Positions 11,557 through 24,138 of a stretch of DNA of 64,000 bases are shown one piece after another. The notes beneath the pieces are model-generated. The model was not told the origin of the DNA, did no database searches, and was given only the letters and a program-made list of their open reading frames with translations. How positions within the stretch are numbered: position 1 is the first letter of the stretch; each line of letters starts with the position of its first letter. The DNA is taken from assembly GCA_036927565.1 (NCBI GenBank), contig JAYESD010000009.1:155270929-155334928 (forward strand), written 5' to 3'. The stretch is from Tuctoria greenei. Lineage: Eukaryota > Streptophyta > Magnoliopsida > Poales > Poaceae. The position numbers and the translations under genes are program-made.

Positions 11557-13791
11557 TCAAAATTCATCAACATCACGATCATGCACCCTACTCCTTAAAC
11601 TAGCCCATCGATCTTCTTCTTCCGCATATCATTTTTGTTTGCGCAAATCAGCAGGTTCGACTATGTCATCGATATCTTCAGTTTCCGATTCTGATTCCGT
11701 TTCCGCTTCTGTGCCAGCCTCGATATCTTGAGCGTCTCCAACTAAGTCATCGAGTCCTACACCGGGCTCGACTGAGAAGGAGTCTGGCAACTCTTCCTCT
11801 TGGTAGACACAATCAACCTCAGCTTCGTCATGGTAATAATCATCATCTCCTAGAGCCTATAACCGCTTACGAGGATTCACCTTATGTACCACCCACCAAG
11901 CTTTGAATTTATTGCATGGATAAGATAGATAGTACACTTGCTCTACTTGGTGTGCAAGAACTAATGAATCGAATCCTTTCAACCGTTCCTTGTGTTTTAC
12001 TTCGACCATGCCAAATTTTTTTACTCGAATTCCACGAATGGAATCAAACCATTCGCATTCAAAGAATACCGCTCGAATTGGCTTGTTTGCGACAAAAGTG
12101 AATTCAAGGATTTTTTAATAATCCCGTAGTACTGCGTTTCATGATCTTGCGAATTGATTGCCCTCATCACAACTCCGGTATTAAATGTTTCCACGAGAGG
12201 ACGAAGAGATTCAAATTGAGTTGTACGGAATCGAAAGCCGTTGACGTCATATCGACCATAGCTTCTAACATTAACCACTCCACGGGATAGTTGTCGCAAA
12301 TCTTCATGGACGTTGGCATCTTTTTGGCACTGTCCAAGATATGGAGTTATTAGAAAACGTAAGCATTCTTTAGCTATAAGAAAACATTGTTAACATTGAT
12401 TAGTTATCGAGAAAACATTACATGATCTCGAAACCAGGAGAGAAAATCAGATCCCCCGTTTATTCCTTCCCGTCGAATATGTTCTATTTGCTTGCTCGTG
12501 GGTTGATGTCTATGTCTCCAATTTTGCTTGTCGAACATACTACACGACAAAGAGAACCTTTTAGAATACATGTGTCGGAAAGATGGTGAAAATCATAAGT
12601 GTAGGAGAAACACTTACTTGAAATATTCATTCATTTCTTCCATATTAGCGTACATGTAGAAGAATGCAGCACGCCTTTCTTTTTCGCTAACATCATACGA
12701 AGTGTAACTACCAACAGTAGTGCCTATTGTTGCAAAAATGGAGAGATCGCTACAAGGAGGTTGCTCATCTATATTGTATCGCATTACTGAAGTATTAACA
12801 TTGTTTTCCTCTGCAAAGTAAACACTTGAGAAGTATCCTACTTCCTCAAGAGTAAAAGCTTCGGCGATGCAACCTTCAACCCTTGCCCTGTTACCAACCA
12901 TTGGTTTCAGATATCTAAGTGATCTTTAAATATGATACATCCACCTATATTGCACGGGGCCGCCCACTTTTGCTTCGAATGGAAGATGAATTAAGAGATG
13001 TTGCATTGGATTGAAAAATCCTGGAGGAAAAGTTTTTTCCATCTTACACAAAAGTACTGAAACCTCCTTTTCCAATTTAGTCATCATCTCTGGCGTGATT
13101 TCTTTAGCACAGAGTTGCCTATAGAAGTGGCTAGCTCGACTAACACCTTCCACACTGCATCGTCAAAATAGCCTCGAAACATAACAGGCAGAAGTCTTTC
13201 CATGATTATGTGATAATCATGACTCTTCAACCCATTGAGCTTTCCCGTTTTCACATTCACGGCTCGTCTCAGACTAGCTGCATAACCATCTGGGAATTTC
13301 AACCTTTGCAACTATTCGAGAACTTCTTTTTTTTCTTTAGGTCAAAGACAGAAAGGAGCGTGTGGTTTACCACCATTTCGGAGAGCTCAAGAGTTTGATG
13401 GTTACAAAGCTCGGCAAGATCCTTTCGAGCCTTTAAATTGTCTTTTGTTTTGCCCGTCATGTCCATGCATGTTCTTATGATACATTCGGCCATGTTACGC
13501 TCTTGATGCATAACATCAATGTTGTGCCTTAGAATCAACGACTTCACATACGGTAACTCCCAAAGTCCACATATGTGAGTCCAATTATGTTTGTCTCCGT
13601 AACCTTCGAAATATCCAGGACGACCTTCATCTCGCACCAATTTGTCCAACATATCAGATATTTCTGACTCGTTAAGACATTTTGGTGGTCCTTTAGTGAC
13701 AACGGTGTTCTTTCTGAAAACATTCCTCTATTGTCTAAACAAGTGATTCAGAGGCAGCCAACGTCTATGACAATCGAAGTAAGATATCTTG
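11557..13791 (-). pseudogene. CACTA-1 transposase gene, 3' part (DUF4218 and DUF4216-type regions)
   Basis: Downstream half of the transposase gene, cut off from its start by the gypsy element. It holds the end of the catalytic region (DMLDKLVRDEGRPGYF, HNIDVMHQERN), a DUF4218-like block (LLCKMEKTFPPGFFNPMQHLLIHLPFEAKVG split over 12614-13153), an exon near 12430-12550 (HRHQPTSKQIE) and a DUF4216-like block (RSYGRYDVNGFRFRTTQFE, 12021-12299) with an acidic C-terminus ending at the TGA at 11557-11559. A TAG at 13728-13730 and other stops show decay. CACTA-2 carries the better preserved paralogue (38336-41875). Confidence 0.8.
13787..13791. repeat. Left target-site duplication of nested gypsy element (TCTTG)
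   Basis: TCTTG directly precedes the LTR start TGTGACGC at 13792 and is repeated at 24134-24138 after the other LTR. Five bases is the usual duplication for Ty3/gypsy integrase. Confidence 0.85.
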
Positions 13792-14136
13792 TGTGACGCC
13801 CGGTTCCGAAAACTGAACCAAGCTAACGCATATGTGTGCCCAGGAAGTTCATCACACATATACGGTTGCATCACAAACGATATACAGAATTTAACCACGT
13901 CTTAACTATTAAATAAGTACTTTATTACAATAATCCGATAGTTCACAAATGATAAAGCTCTAAATAATACAGCGGAAAATAAACTAATTAAGCAACTAAG
14001 AAAACTAAGCAAAAGGGATAGCGCAGCTCCATGCAACACCACAGGCAAAGCTGACGGTAGACACGACCTAGAACTCCGCATTATCGCCATTAAACTCACA
14101 ATCCTGACCTGCAACTGTTGGGGGGGATTGCAAGAG

Positions 14137-14155
14137 TGAGTACATGTCGTACTCA
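14137..14155. promoter_or_regulatory. LTR hairpin TGAGTAC-N5-GTACTCA
   Basis: Perfect 7-bp stem with loop ATGTC. The same stem with other loops occurs at 21718-21736, 48112-48130 and 57073-57091 in LTRs of two families, always at a similar place close to a short acidic reading frame. Function unknown. Confidence 0.7.
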
Positions 14156-16224
14156 GCAAGTGTGGAAAGTATGACATGTGGCTGATTCAAATGACGAATG
14201 TAATAAAGGCTAAGTGCTGAAAAGTACAGTAAAACATTTGAAAAAGCAATGTATCATATTTATGTGAAGTAAACCCATCATAAACCATGTAACCATAATA
14301 ATACCGGTCCATAATTCACCATTACCAATAACCATAATCAATGTCATAAACCATAATTCCATCCCATAACAATAATCATAATATCAATCATAACCATTAC
14401 CATAACCATAACCATAACCATTATCAAACCATAACCATCCCAAATCCCAATTTCCCTCAAATCATGTAGGTCATCCAGGCGCTCATAACCGGGAGCACGG
14501 CTATCATGATAGTTTTAATACTCTGCAGAGGTTGTACCACTTTACCCACACATTCGTGATTTCATCACCTTTCAATGACTAAGAAACCTCAATTATGCCA
14601 TCTCACACTTCCGTAGGTGTGTGGCCAAGAGATCACAAAATAGCCTTTCAAAATGGACTACTAGTATGTACGGGCCCACTAAGGTTTCACCGGCAGGCTT
14701 GAATCTCCATTCTCCCACCCACGGGCCCCCTCGTGTGCCATGCGGATCCCAGGGCAGTCCTCCTCGACTCCCATTCCCCGCGCCATCCAATGGTCCATAC
14801 AATACTAGCAGCGCTCCTAATTATTCAGCTACGCCGCACCCATACTTGGCTTTGTGGTGGCACTGTTGACCTGGCATATTCTCGCATGAACCGGTCCTTA
14901 GATCTAAGGCATGCAAACCACCATATCATCCAACCCATCCACAAAACCATGCTTGCTTAGATCTCCTAAATTCCAGGTTGCTAAATTAATCATCATCTTA
15001 TTACCATCCCAAGTTGTCGTAATTAAAGTTGTCAACCACATTATTTAAGTTACCCATAACCCATGTAGCGATGCGGTGCAAAAAGAAAAATACCCATACC
15101 CGACTCATCGTGTATATCCCGGCGACAAGGGGTGGCAAACAACGCTAGTAAACCCCTACGTATGGGTTTCCCATCATATTGACACAAGCATGCAAGTTCG
15201 CAAACAAAACATTTAATAAAACAGGATCAATATGATCAAGGACACTTGCTTTGCTCCGGCGGATAGGGTTGCTCAAGCGCTTCGAAGTCTTGATTCTGAA
15301 AATCCTCGTACACGACCTCTTGAGCACTTCCCTCTACTCATGATCACACATACAAGAGTATACATACAAATCAACATAATGCACACTCATTAATCAACAT
15401 GTGATGATATGCATGCATGCAAAGTACAATAATTGATTAACTACGGTTGTTTATTAATTAGATGCAACTAGTTCATATGTGTTCATATGAGTTTTCGGGG
15501 GTTTTAGCGGGAATTAATACTGCTGAAAATAAATTCATGGTGCAACTACGGTTAAATTACGTCTATTAGATCTAATACGTCGCTAAAATTCACATTGGAA
15601 AAGCGAATCCTACCGTAGATGCGATGGCTTCGAAGATTGAGGGACGATGATGATGCGTTGACGAAGTAGATGAGCAGCAGTCCTCCGGCGGCACGACGAC
15701 GGCGACGATGATCTCCGATGGACGACGGCACCCTCTTCTTTTTCTTCCTCTTTTTCCCTTCTTTTTCTTCCCTCTCTTTTCTTCCCTGGCGGCGGCTCTG
15801 GACTCCTCTGGTTTTTCTTTCGTCGCTAGGGTTTCCTTTCCCCTGGGCGGCGGCGGTTTTGCTTCTGGCGTCGGGAAAACAACAAAGCGTTCGGGGCTTT
15901 TTATAGCCGTGCGGGGGCGAGGTGCGTACGATGCGGGTGCGGGGCGCGGAACGCGCCGTCGGCGCGTGACCGACTCGGTCGGGGCCGACGTGCGGGGCGC
16001 GTGGGAGAGGGGCCCAGGCGCGGGAGCGGGAGCGCGCGTGAGGGCGCGGGAGGCGGGCGTCGGTGCGGGTGGGGCCCAGGGCACGGGAGGGCGGCGGGTA
16101 CCGCGCGGGAGCAGCGCTAGCGCGCGGTGCGGGGTGGGGCCGGGGTCGCGCTGCGCCGGGGCGGGAGCGCGCAGGCGCGCGTGGCTGGCGGGCCGGTCGG
16201 GCGGCCTGGCCAGCCGGGTGGCGC

Positions 16225-16385
16225 TGGTTTTTTTTTCTTTTCTCTCTTTTTTTTATATTATTATATTATTATTTATATTTTATTTATTTTATTTTTTATA
16301 TATATATAATTATTATATATATTATTTATAGATATATTTATATATATATATACATATATATATTTTTATTATTATTTTTATACTT
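16225..16385. repeat. AT-rich simple sequence within LTR
   Basis: Runs of T, TTA and TA, including long TATATA stretches. The partner LTR has a shorter version at about 23850-23970. Confidence 0.8.
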
Positions 16386-16527
16386 ATTCCCTATTACAAG
16401 TTTTAGGCTATAATTATTATTTTCTCTTTCTTCTTTTTGCTACATCATGTATGTATGTTTTATCATTTTTCTTTTATTCTATTAATATTTAATGCATGAA
16501 CATGTATGCGATGCATGATGCGAAAAT

Positions 16528-19500
16528 TTAGGGTGTTACAAACCTACCCCCCTTAAAGTGAATCTCGCCCTCGAGATTCGATAGCGTGGAGAAAGGATGA
16601 GGGAATTCCGCCTTCAGGTCTTCTTCCCGTTCCCATGTAGCTTCGGCTTCCGTATGGTGTTTCCATTGCACTTTACACCAACGGATCCTCTTATTTCTCG
16701 TGACCCTTTCCTTCACGTCCAAGATCTTGATAGGTTGCTCGACATAAGACAAATCCTTCTGAAGTCCTAACTCGTCCATCGGCACTTGTTCCTCTGGCAC
16801 CCTGAGACACTTCTTGAGTTGGGAAACATGAAACACATCATGTACGTCTGAAAGATGAGCTGGCATCTCCAACTTATATGCTACTTCTCCTCTTTTGTCC
16901 AAAATCTTGAATGGTCCAATATAACGAGGTGCGAGCTTGCCTCTTATGTTAAACCTCCTATGACCTCTCATAGGTGACACCTTGAGGTAAACAAAATCTC
17001 CTATTTCAAAGGCTAATTTCCTTCTCCTATTGTCCGCATAGCCTTTTTGTCTTGATTGGGCAGCCCTCAAGTTTTCACGAATTATCTGGACTTGCTTTTC
17101 GGCTTCTTGCAACACATCTGGACCAAATACTTGAGTTTCTCCTGCCTCATTCCAGAATAAAGGTGTCCTACACTTCCTCCCATAAAGCGCCTCATATGGT
17201 GACATTTTCAAGCTTGCTTGGTAACTATTGTTGTATGAAAATTCCGCGTATGGCAAGCTTTTATCCCAACTATTCCCTTGCTTTAAAGCACAAGCTCTTA
17301 ACATGTCCTCCAAAATTTGGTTGGTCCTCTCGGTTTGTCCATCTGTTTGAGGGTGATACGCCGAACTGAAGTTCAACCTTGTTCCCATTGCTTCATGCAA
17401 TTTCTGCCAAAATCTGGAGGTAAACAGAGAACCTCTATCCGATACTATCTTCTTCGGTACTCCATGTCGGCACACAATATGCTCCATATATAATTCTGCT
17501 AGCTTCGCGGTGGTATATGTGGTCTTGACAGGGATGAAGTGAGCTGATTTTGTCAACCGATCCACAATAACCCATATTGAATCATAGACAGACTGAGTTC
17601 GCGGTAATCCAACTATAAAGTCCATACCAATCTCTTCCCACTTCCACTCCGGGATCTTCAATGGTTGTAACAATCCGGCTGGCCTTTGATGTTTAGCTTT
17701 AACTTGTCGGCACACATCACAAAGTGCAACATATTTGGCTATGTCCTTTTTCATGCTGGCCCACCAATAGCATGTCTTTAAGTCCTTGTACATCTTTGTA
17801 CAACCGGGATGAATTGAGTAAGGTGAGTCATGTGCCTCCTTTAATATTGTTTCCCGAATATGCCTGACATTAGGTACCACAATCCTCTTTCCAAGCCATA
17901 AGCTACCCTGTTCGTCCTCATCAAATCTGAATTCTCTTCCTTCTTGGGTCCTTTCCTTGATTTCCTGTATTTCCTTGTCCTTTGTCTGTCCTTCCCGTAT
18001 TTCCTGCTCTAATTTTGGGTTGACTTCCATCGTTCCCATCTCATTTATGAATACAAGGTTTAACCATTCGAACTCCTTGCATAACTCGGATGGCAGCTCT
18101 CGAACTGTGAGTTGATGACTTACTCCTTTTCGGCTCAAAGCATCGGCCACTACATTGGCCTTCCCTGGGTGATAGTTAATTCCCATGTCATAATCCTTGA
18201 TGAGCTCCAACCATCGGCGTTGCCTCAGATTCAGATCCGTTTGCGTAAATATGTACTTGAGACTCTTGTGATCCGTATAAATCTCACATCGGTGACCAAA
18301 AACATAGTGTCTCCATATCTTCAAGGCGTGTACCACGACTGCGAGTTCAAGGTCGTGTATAGGATAATTCAACTCATGTTTCTTTAGTTGCCTCGATGCA
18401 TAAGCTACCACTTGGCCTTCTTGCGTGAGCACACATCCTAATCCTTGTCTTGACGCATCACAATATATATCAAAACTCTTGCTCACGTCCGGTAATACTA
18501 ACACCGGCGCGGTTGTCAACCTTTTCTTTAACTCCTCAAAGCTATCCTAACAAGCTTGAGTCCATCGAAATGCCTTCCCTTTCATGAGTAATTCGGTCAT
18601 AGGCTTGGCTATTTTGGAGAAATCCTTGATGAATCGGCGGTAATATCCAGCTATTCCAAGGAAACTCCGAATTTCCTTGACATTCTGTGGCGGTTCCCAC
18701 TTAAGCACATCTCTCACCTTCCCTGGGTCAACTGATACTCCTCCTCCGGAAATAATATGGCCTAAGAAAGAAACTTCCCGTAACCAGAATTGAACTTGGC
18801 ATACAATTGGTGTTCCCGTAGCTTCTGCAATGTAAGCTTAAAGTGTTCTTCATGTTCTTCCTTGCTTCTTGAGTATATCATAATGTCATCGATGAACACC
18901 ACAATGAAATTATCCAGATATTCCATGAAGACCTTATTCATGAGATACATAAAGTACGCAGGCGCGTTCGTCAATCCAAATGACATGACGGTGTACTCAT
19001 AAGATCCATATCGTGTCCGAAATGCTGTCTTGGGTATATCTGATGGTCTAATCTTCATTTGGAAGTATCCTGACCGCAAGTCGATCTTGGAGAAGATACA
19101 GACACCCTTCATTTGGTCGAACAAATCCTCTATACGGGGCAGTGAGTACTTGTTCTTAATTGTCACTTCGTTGAGAGACCTATAGTCCACACACATCCTC
19201 TGGGTTCCATCCTTCTTATCTACGAAGAGCACCGGGCTCCCCACGGGGATGAGCTTGGGCGTATAAAACCCATCTCTAGCTGCTCTTGAATTTTCTTCTT
19301 GAGCTCCGCTAATTCCAAAGGAGGCATCCTATACGACCTCTTAGCTATAGGTGCGGTTCCAGGTATTAAATCAATAACAAACTCAATGTCTCGATCGGGT
19401 GGCATACCTGGCAACTCATCCGGAAACAAGTCCGAAAATTCACACACTACCGGAATCTCCTCAATTGCAGCACCATCCATATGATTCAGCTCCAATTGCT

Positions 19501-21145
19501 TCAGTGCGGTTTGAGATGCTTCAAATTCTACGGTGATCCCTTCCTCATTAGTCAACTTCACCGTCTTTGTGGCACACTCAATAACTCCATTGTGCTTCCT
19601 CAACCAGTCCATACCAAGTATAATGTCCAATCCTTAAGAATCCAAAACAATGAGGTTGGCGGAGAAGTCTACCCCCCTTATTCTAAGGCTTACTTTTGGA
19701 CATACTATATTTGTCCTCATCCCTCCTCCAGGAGACTTAACTAATAGAGTAAACTTCATATGAGAGATAGGCAAACTATACTTGGCAACATACTTCGATG
19801 CAATGAATGAATGTGATGCTCCAGAGTCAAATAACATAGTCGCAGGGTTGGAGTTGGCGAGAAACATACCAATGACCACGTCATCCGCTTGTTGAGCATC
19901 CCCCGTAGAGACATGGTTCCCGTTGCCACAAGCAAAATTCTGCTGTCTATGGTTCCCTTGTGGCTGTCCTCCATTGGGTCTTGGGTTTTGCCTCGGTGCA
20001 TTGCTTCCTTGACCAAGTCCTGACTTAGGACATTGATGTGCAAAGTGTCCAGCTTCTCCACAAGTATAACACTTCTTAACTCCACCAGAATTATTGGGAC
20101 GAACTTGGGTTTGAGCATTGGCTCCACGAAAATCAGCACGAGGCGCATAAGGCATCGGAGGCCTAGGTGCTTGCATAGCAGGGCGCTGCTGCACAAACTG
20201 AGTTGTACGCGGTGCAAATCCAGGGCATTGAGCAGGCTCAGAAGAACTGAAGTAAGGCGCATTGGGCGGCGCAAAGCGAGGGCGCACATTACTTCCTTGT
20301 TGTTGTCCTTGGTATGGCGCCTTCCTCTTGATTTCTTGCTCCATCTCACGGATCTTGTTCTCAACCACAATTGCTTTGTCCACAAGCTTCTGAAAATTGG
20401 CATAATAGTAGTTGAGTAGTTGCACTTGGATCTCATTGTTCAAGCCCCTCATGAACAAGTACTGTTTCCGGCTGTCCCGACTAACATCCTCAGGCGCATA
20501 CCTTGAGAGTTGAGTGAACTTGTTGAGATATTCACTCACGCTTGATATTCCTTGCCTTAAATTCTCAAATTCTTGCCTCTTCAAGATCATAGCACCCTCG
20601 GGCACATAATGATAACGGAAGTTCTCCTTGAATTCTGCCCAAGTGATCCTCTCTTGATTCTCATGAGCATTGCAATAAGCATCCCACCAATCCGCAGCTG
20701 CTCTAACGAGTTGATGAGAAGCAAAAAACACTTTCTCCTGGTCATTGCACTAGACAATAGCAAGTTTCTTCTCCACGGACTTGAGTCAATCATCCGCATC
20801 CATAGGGTCTGCGGCTTGAGCAAAGTTTGGCGGCCTAGTCCTCATGAACTCTCCCAATCAGTTATGAGGAGGTGGGGGTGGCGGTGGAGGCATGTGAGGC
20901 TGATTGTTGATGTTGCCAGTCTGCAGCTGTCCCATGGTCTGTATCATGGTCTGCATGAGCTGGTTCTGCATAGCCAGTAGCTGCTCAATATTGATAGCTC
21001 CATTAGCAGGTCCTTGTCCAATGTTGTTTTGAGGCACTCCATGGTTCTCCTCCTCACCATTGACATGCCTCTGATTGCGAGTCCTCACCATCTGAAGGAG
21101 AGCAATAGGTAAGAATTTAGAAACGTCCCCAACTATATGCATCAA
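16528..21145 (-). pseudogene. Gag-pol of nested Tekay-like chromovirus
   Basis: Order from the right: Gag N-terminus with poly-Pro (20858-21145), Gag core (ADWWDAYCNAHENQERITWAEF), zinc knuckle CYTCGEAGHFAHQC, protease LFDSGASHSF, RT with FIDDIMIY, RNase H with YCDASRQGLG, integrase with HHCC and DDE motifs (MDFIVGLPR, SDRGSLFTS, QTDGQTERTNQ) and a chromodomain-like end (CKVQWKHHTEAEATWEREEDL). Stops include TAG 18547-18549 and TAA 19631-19633; further stops lie near 20751, 20797 and 20858. Frameshifts lie near 19240 and 18790. Most stops fit C-to-T changes of CAG, CAA or TGG. The longest open piece, 16528-18519, spans RNase H to chromodomain. Confidence 0.9.
16541..16556 (-). promoter_or_regulatory. 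Polypurine tract of nested chromovirus
   Basis: On the minus strand TTTAAGGGGGGTAGGTT directly precedes the LTR. It primes plus-strand DNA synthesis. The pol frame runs through it into the first bases of the LTR. Confidence 0.8.
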
Positions 21146-21353
21146 GGGATATGAAGCTAACCAACTAGCTATACTAGCCTAGGTGGACATGGTAATGCTA
21201 AAGCATCCTGAAATCCTCTATTAAGCACACAAGCAAACAATATATATATATATAGCAAACAACACACTAATTAAAAACACATCGATTCCTGAGTGCTCCT
21301 ATGTGCTCTAAAGTGTCCATTCTATCTAGGCTGCATCCTACGGTCAACCTGTG

Positions 21354-21366
21354 GCTCTGATACCAA
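21354..21366 (-). promoter_or_regulatory. Primer-binding site, initiator-Met tRNA type
   Basis: Minus-strand TGGTATCAGAGCC, complementary to the 3' end of initiator methionine tRNA, two bases from the LTR boundary. Confidence 0.9.
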
Positions 21367-21368
21367 TC

Positions 21369-24133
21369 TGTGACGCTCGGTTCCGAAAACTGAACCAAGC
21401 TAACGCATATGTGTGCCCAGGAAGTTCATCACACATATACGGTTGCATCACAAACGATATACAGAATTTAACCACGTCTTAACTATTAAATAAGTACTTT
21501 ATTACAATAATCCGATAATTCACAAATGATAAAGCTCTAACTAATGCAGCGGAAAATAAACTAATCAAGCAACTAAGCAAACTAAGCAAAAGGGATAGTG
21601 CAGCTCCATGCAACACCACAGGCAAAGCTGACGGTAGACACGGCCTAGAACTCCGCATTATCGCCATTAAACTCACAATCATGACCTGCAACTATTGGGG
21701 GGGGGGGATTGCAAGAGTGAGTACATGTTGTACTCAGCAAGTGTGGAAAGTATGACATGTGGCTGATTCAAATGATGAATGTAATAAAGGCTAAGTGCTG
21801 AAAAGTACAGTAAAAATTTGAAAAAGCAATGTATCATATTTATGTAAAGTAAACCCATCATAAACCATGTAACCATAATAATACCAGTCCATAATTCACC
21901 ATTACCAATAACCATAATCAATTTCATAAACCATAATTTCATCCCATAACCATAACCATAATCATAATATCAACCATTACCATTACCATAACCATAACCA
22001 TAACCATTATCAAACCATAACCATTATCAAACTATAACCACCCAAATCCCAATTTCCCTCTAATCATGTAGGTCATCCAGGCGCTCATAACCGGGAGCAC
22101 GGTTATCATGATAGTTTTAATACTCTGCGGAGGTTGTACCACTTTACCCACACGTTCGTGATTTCATCACCTTTCGATGACTAAGAAACCTCCATTATGC
22201 CATCTCACACTTCCGTAGGTGTGTGGCCAAGAGATCACAAAATAGCCTTTCAAAAGGGACTACTAGTATGTACGGGCCCACTAAGGTTTCACCGGCAGGC
22301 TTGAATCTCCATTCTCCCACCCACGGGCCCCCTCGTGTGCCATGCGGATCCCAGGGCAGTCCTCCTCGACTCCCATTCCCTGCACCATCCAATGGTCCAT
22401 ACAATACTAGCAGCGCTCCTAATTATTCAGCTACGCCGCACCCATACTTGGCCTTGTGGTGGCACTGTTGACCTGGCATATTCTCGCATGAACCGGTCCT
22501 TAGATCTAAGGCAAGCAAACCACCATATCATCCAACCAATCCACAAAACCATGCTTGCTTAGATCTCCTAAATTCTAGGTTGCTAAATTAATCATCATCT
22601 TATTACCATCCCAAGTTGTCGTAATTAAAGTTGTCAACCACATTATTTAAGTTACCCATAACCCATGTAGCGATGCGGTGCAAAAAGAAAAATACTCATA
22701 CCCGACTCATCGTGTATATCCCGGCGACAAGGGGTGGCAAACAACGCTAGTAAACTCCTACGTATGGGTTTCCCATCATATTGACACAAGCATGCAAGTT
22801 CGCAAACAAAACATTTAATAAAACAGGATCAATATGATCAAGGACACTTGCCTTGCTCCGGCGGATAGGGTTGCTCAAGCACTTCGAAGTCTTGATTTTG
22901 AAAATCCTCGTACACGACCTCTTGAGCACTTCCCTCTACTCGTGATCACACATACAAGACTATACATACAAATCAACATAATGCACACTCATTAATCAAC
23001 ATGCGATGATATGCATGCATGCAAAGTACAATAATTGATTAACTACGGTTGTTTATTAATTAGATGCAACTAGTTCATACGTGTTCATATGAGTTTACGG
23101 GGGTTTTAGCGGGGATTAATACTGCTGAAAATAAATTCATGGTGCAACTACGGTTAAATTACATCTATTAGATCTAATAAGTCGCTAAAATTCACATTGG
23201 AAAAGCGAATCCTACCGTAGATGCGATGGCTTCGAAGATCGAGGGACGATGATGACGCATAGATGAAGTAGATGTGCAGCAGTCCTACGGCGGCACGACG
23301 ACGGCGACGACGATCTCCGGTGGACGACGGCACCCTCTTCTTTTTCTTCCTCTTTTTCCCTTCCTTTTCTTCCCTCTCTTTTCTTCCCTAGCGGTGGCTC
23401 TGGACTCCTCTATTTTTTCTTTCGTCGCTAGGGTTTCCTTTCCCCTGGGCGGGAGCGGTTTTGCTTCTGGCGTCAGGAAAACAACAAAGCGTTCGGGGCT
23501 TTTTATAGCCGGGTGGGGGCGAGGTGCGTCCGATGCGGGTGCGGGGCGAGGAACGCGCCGTCGGCGCGTGACCGACTCGGTCGGGGCCAACGCGCGGGGC
23601 GCGTGGGATCGGGGCCAAGGTGCAGGAGCGGGAGCGCGCGTGAGGGCGCGGGAGGTGGGCGTCGGTGCGGGTGGGGCCCAGGGCACATGGGCCGGTCGGC
23701 GCGCGGGAGGGCGGCGGGTATTGCGCGGGAGCGGCGCTAGCGCCCGGTGCGGGGTGGGGCCTGGGGTCGCGCTGCACCGGGGCGAGAGCGCGCAGGCACG
23801 CGTGGCTGGCGGGCCGGTCGGGCGGCCTGGCCGGCCGGGTGGCGCTGGTTTTTTTTCTTTTCTTTTTTTTTATATTATTTATATTATTATTTATTTTATT
23901 TTTTATATATATAATTATTATATATATTATTTATAGATATATTTATATATATATTTATTTATTATTATTTTTATACTTATTCCCTATTACAAGTTTTAGG
24001 CTATAATTATTATTTTCTCTTTCTTCTTTTTGCTACATCATGTATGTATGTTTTATCATTTTTCTTTTATTCTATTAATATTTAATGCATGAACATGTAT
24101 GCGATGCATGATGCAAAAATTTAGGGTGTTAAA
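21369..24133 (-). repeat. 5' LTR of nested chromovirus
   Basis: Matches the LTR at 13792-16540 over its whole length with scattered differences. Its outer end reads GGTGTTAAA instead of GGTGTTACA, so the terminal CA is mutated. The hairpin is at 21718-21736 with loop ATGTT. Confidence 0.9.
21718..21736. promoter_or_regulatory. LTR hairpin TGAGTAC-N5-GTACTCA
   Basis: Same stem as at 14137-14155; loop ATGTT here. Confidence 0.7.
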
Positions 24134-24138
24134 TCTTG
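24134..24138. repeat. Right target-site duplication of nested gypsy element (TCTTG)
   Basis: Repeats 13787-13791. The CACTA-1 transposase frame resumes directly after it. Confidence 0.85.

Larger units (their letters stand above)
13792..16540 (-). repeat. 3' LTR of nested chromovirus
   Basis: Minus-strand ends TGTAACACCC..GGGCGTCACA. It contains AT-rich simple sequence at about 16240-16380, a GC-rich part at 15700-16220, a CCATAA-type repeat at 14280-14450 and the hairpin at 14137-14155. Open frames in the GC-rich part are not considered genes. Confidence 0.9.
13792..24133 (-). mobile_element. Tekay/Del-like gypsy chromovirus nested in CACTA-1
   Basis: Complete but inactive LTR retrotransposon: two LTRs of 2749 and 2765 bp, PBS, gag-pol with chromodomain-like C-terminus, polypurine tract and a TCTTG duplication. 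Minus-strand orientation. The two LTRs differ at scattered positions and by indels, so it is older than the tandem chromovirus at 45449. It has no H3-tail ORF between PBS and gag. Confidence 0.95.

Noticed and set aside
15708..16331. Long GC-rich open frames in the LTR of the nested chromovirus (also 23274-23936)
   Set aside because: They owe their length to low stop density in GC-rich DNA, occur in several frames and on both strands, and differ between the two LTRs.
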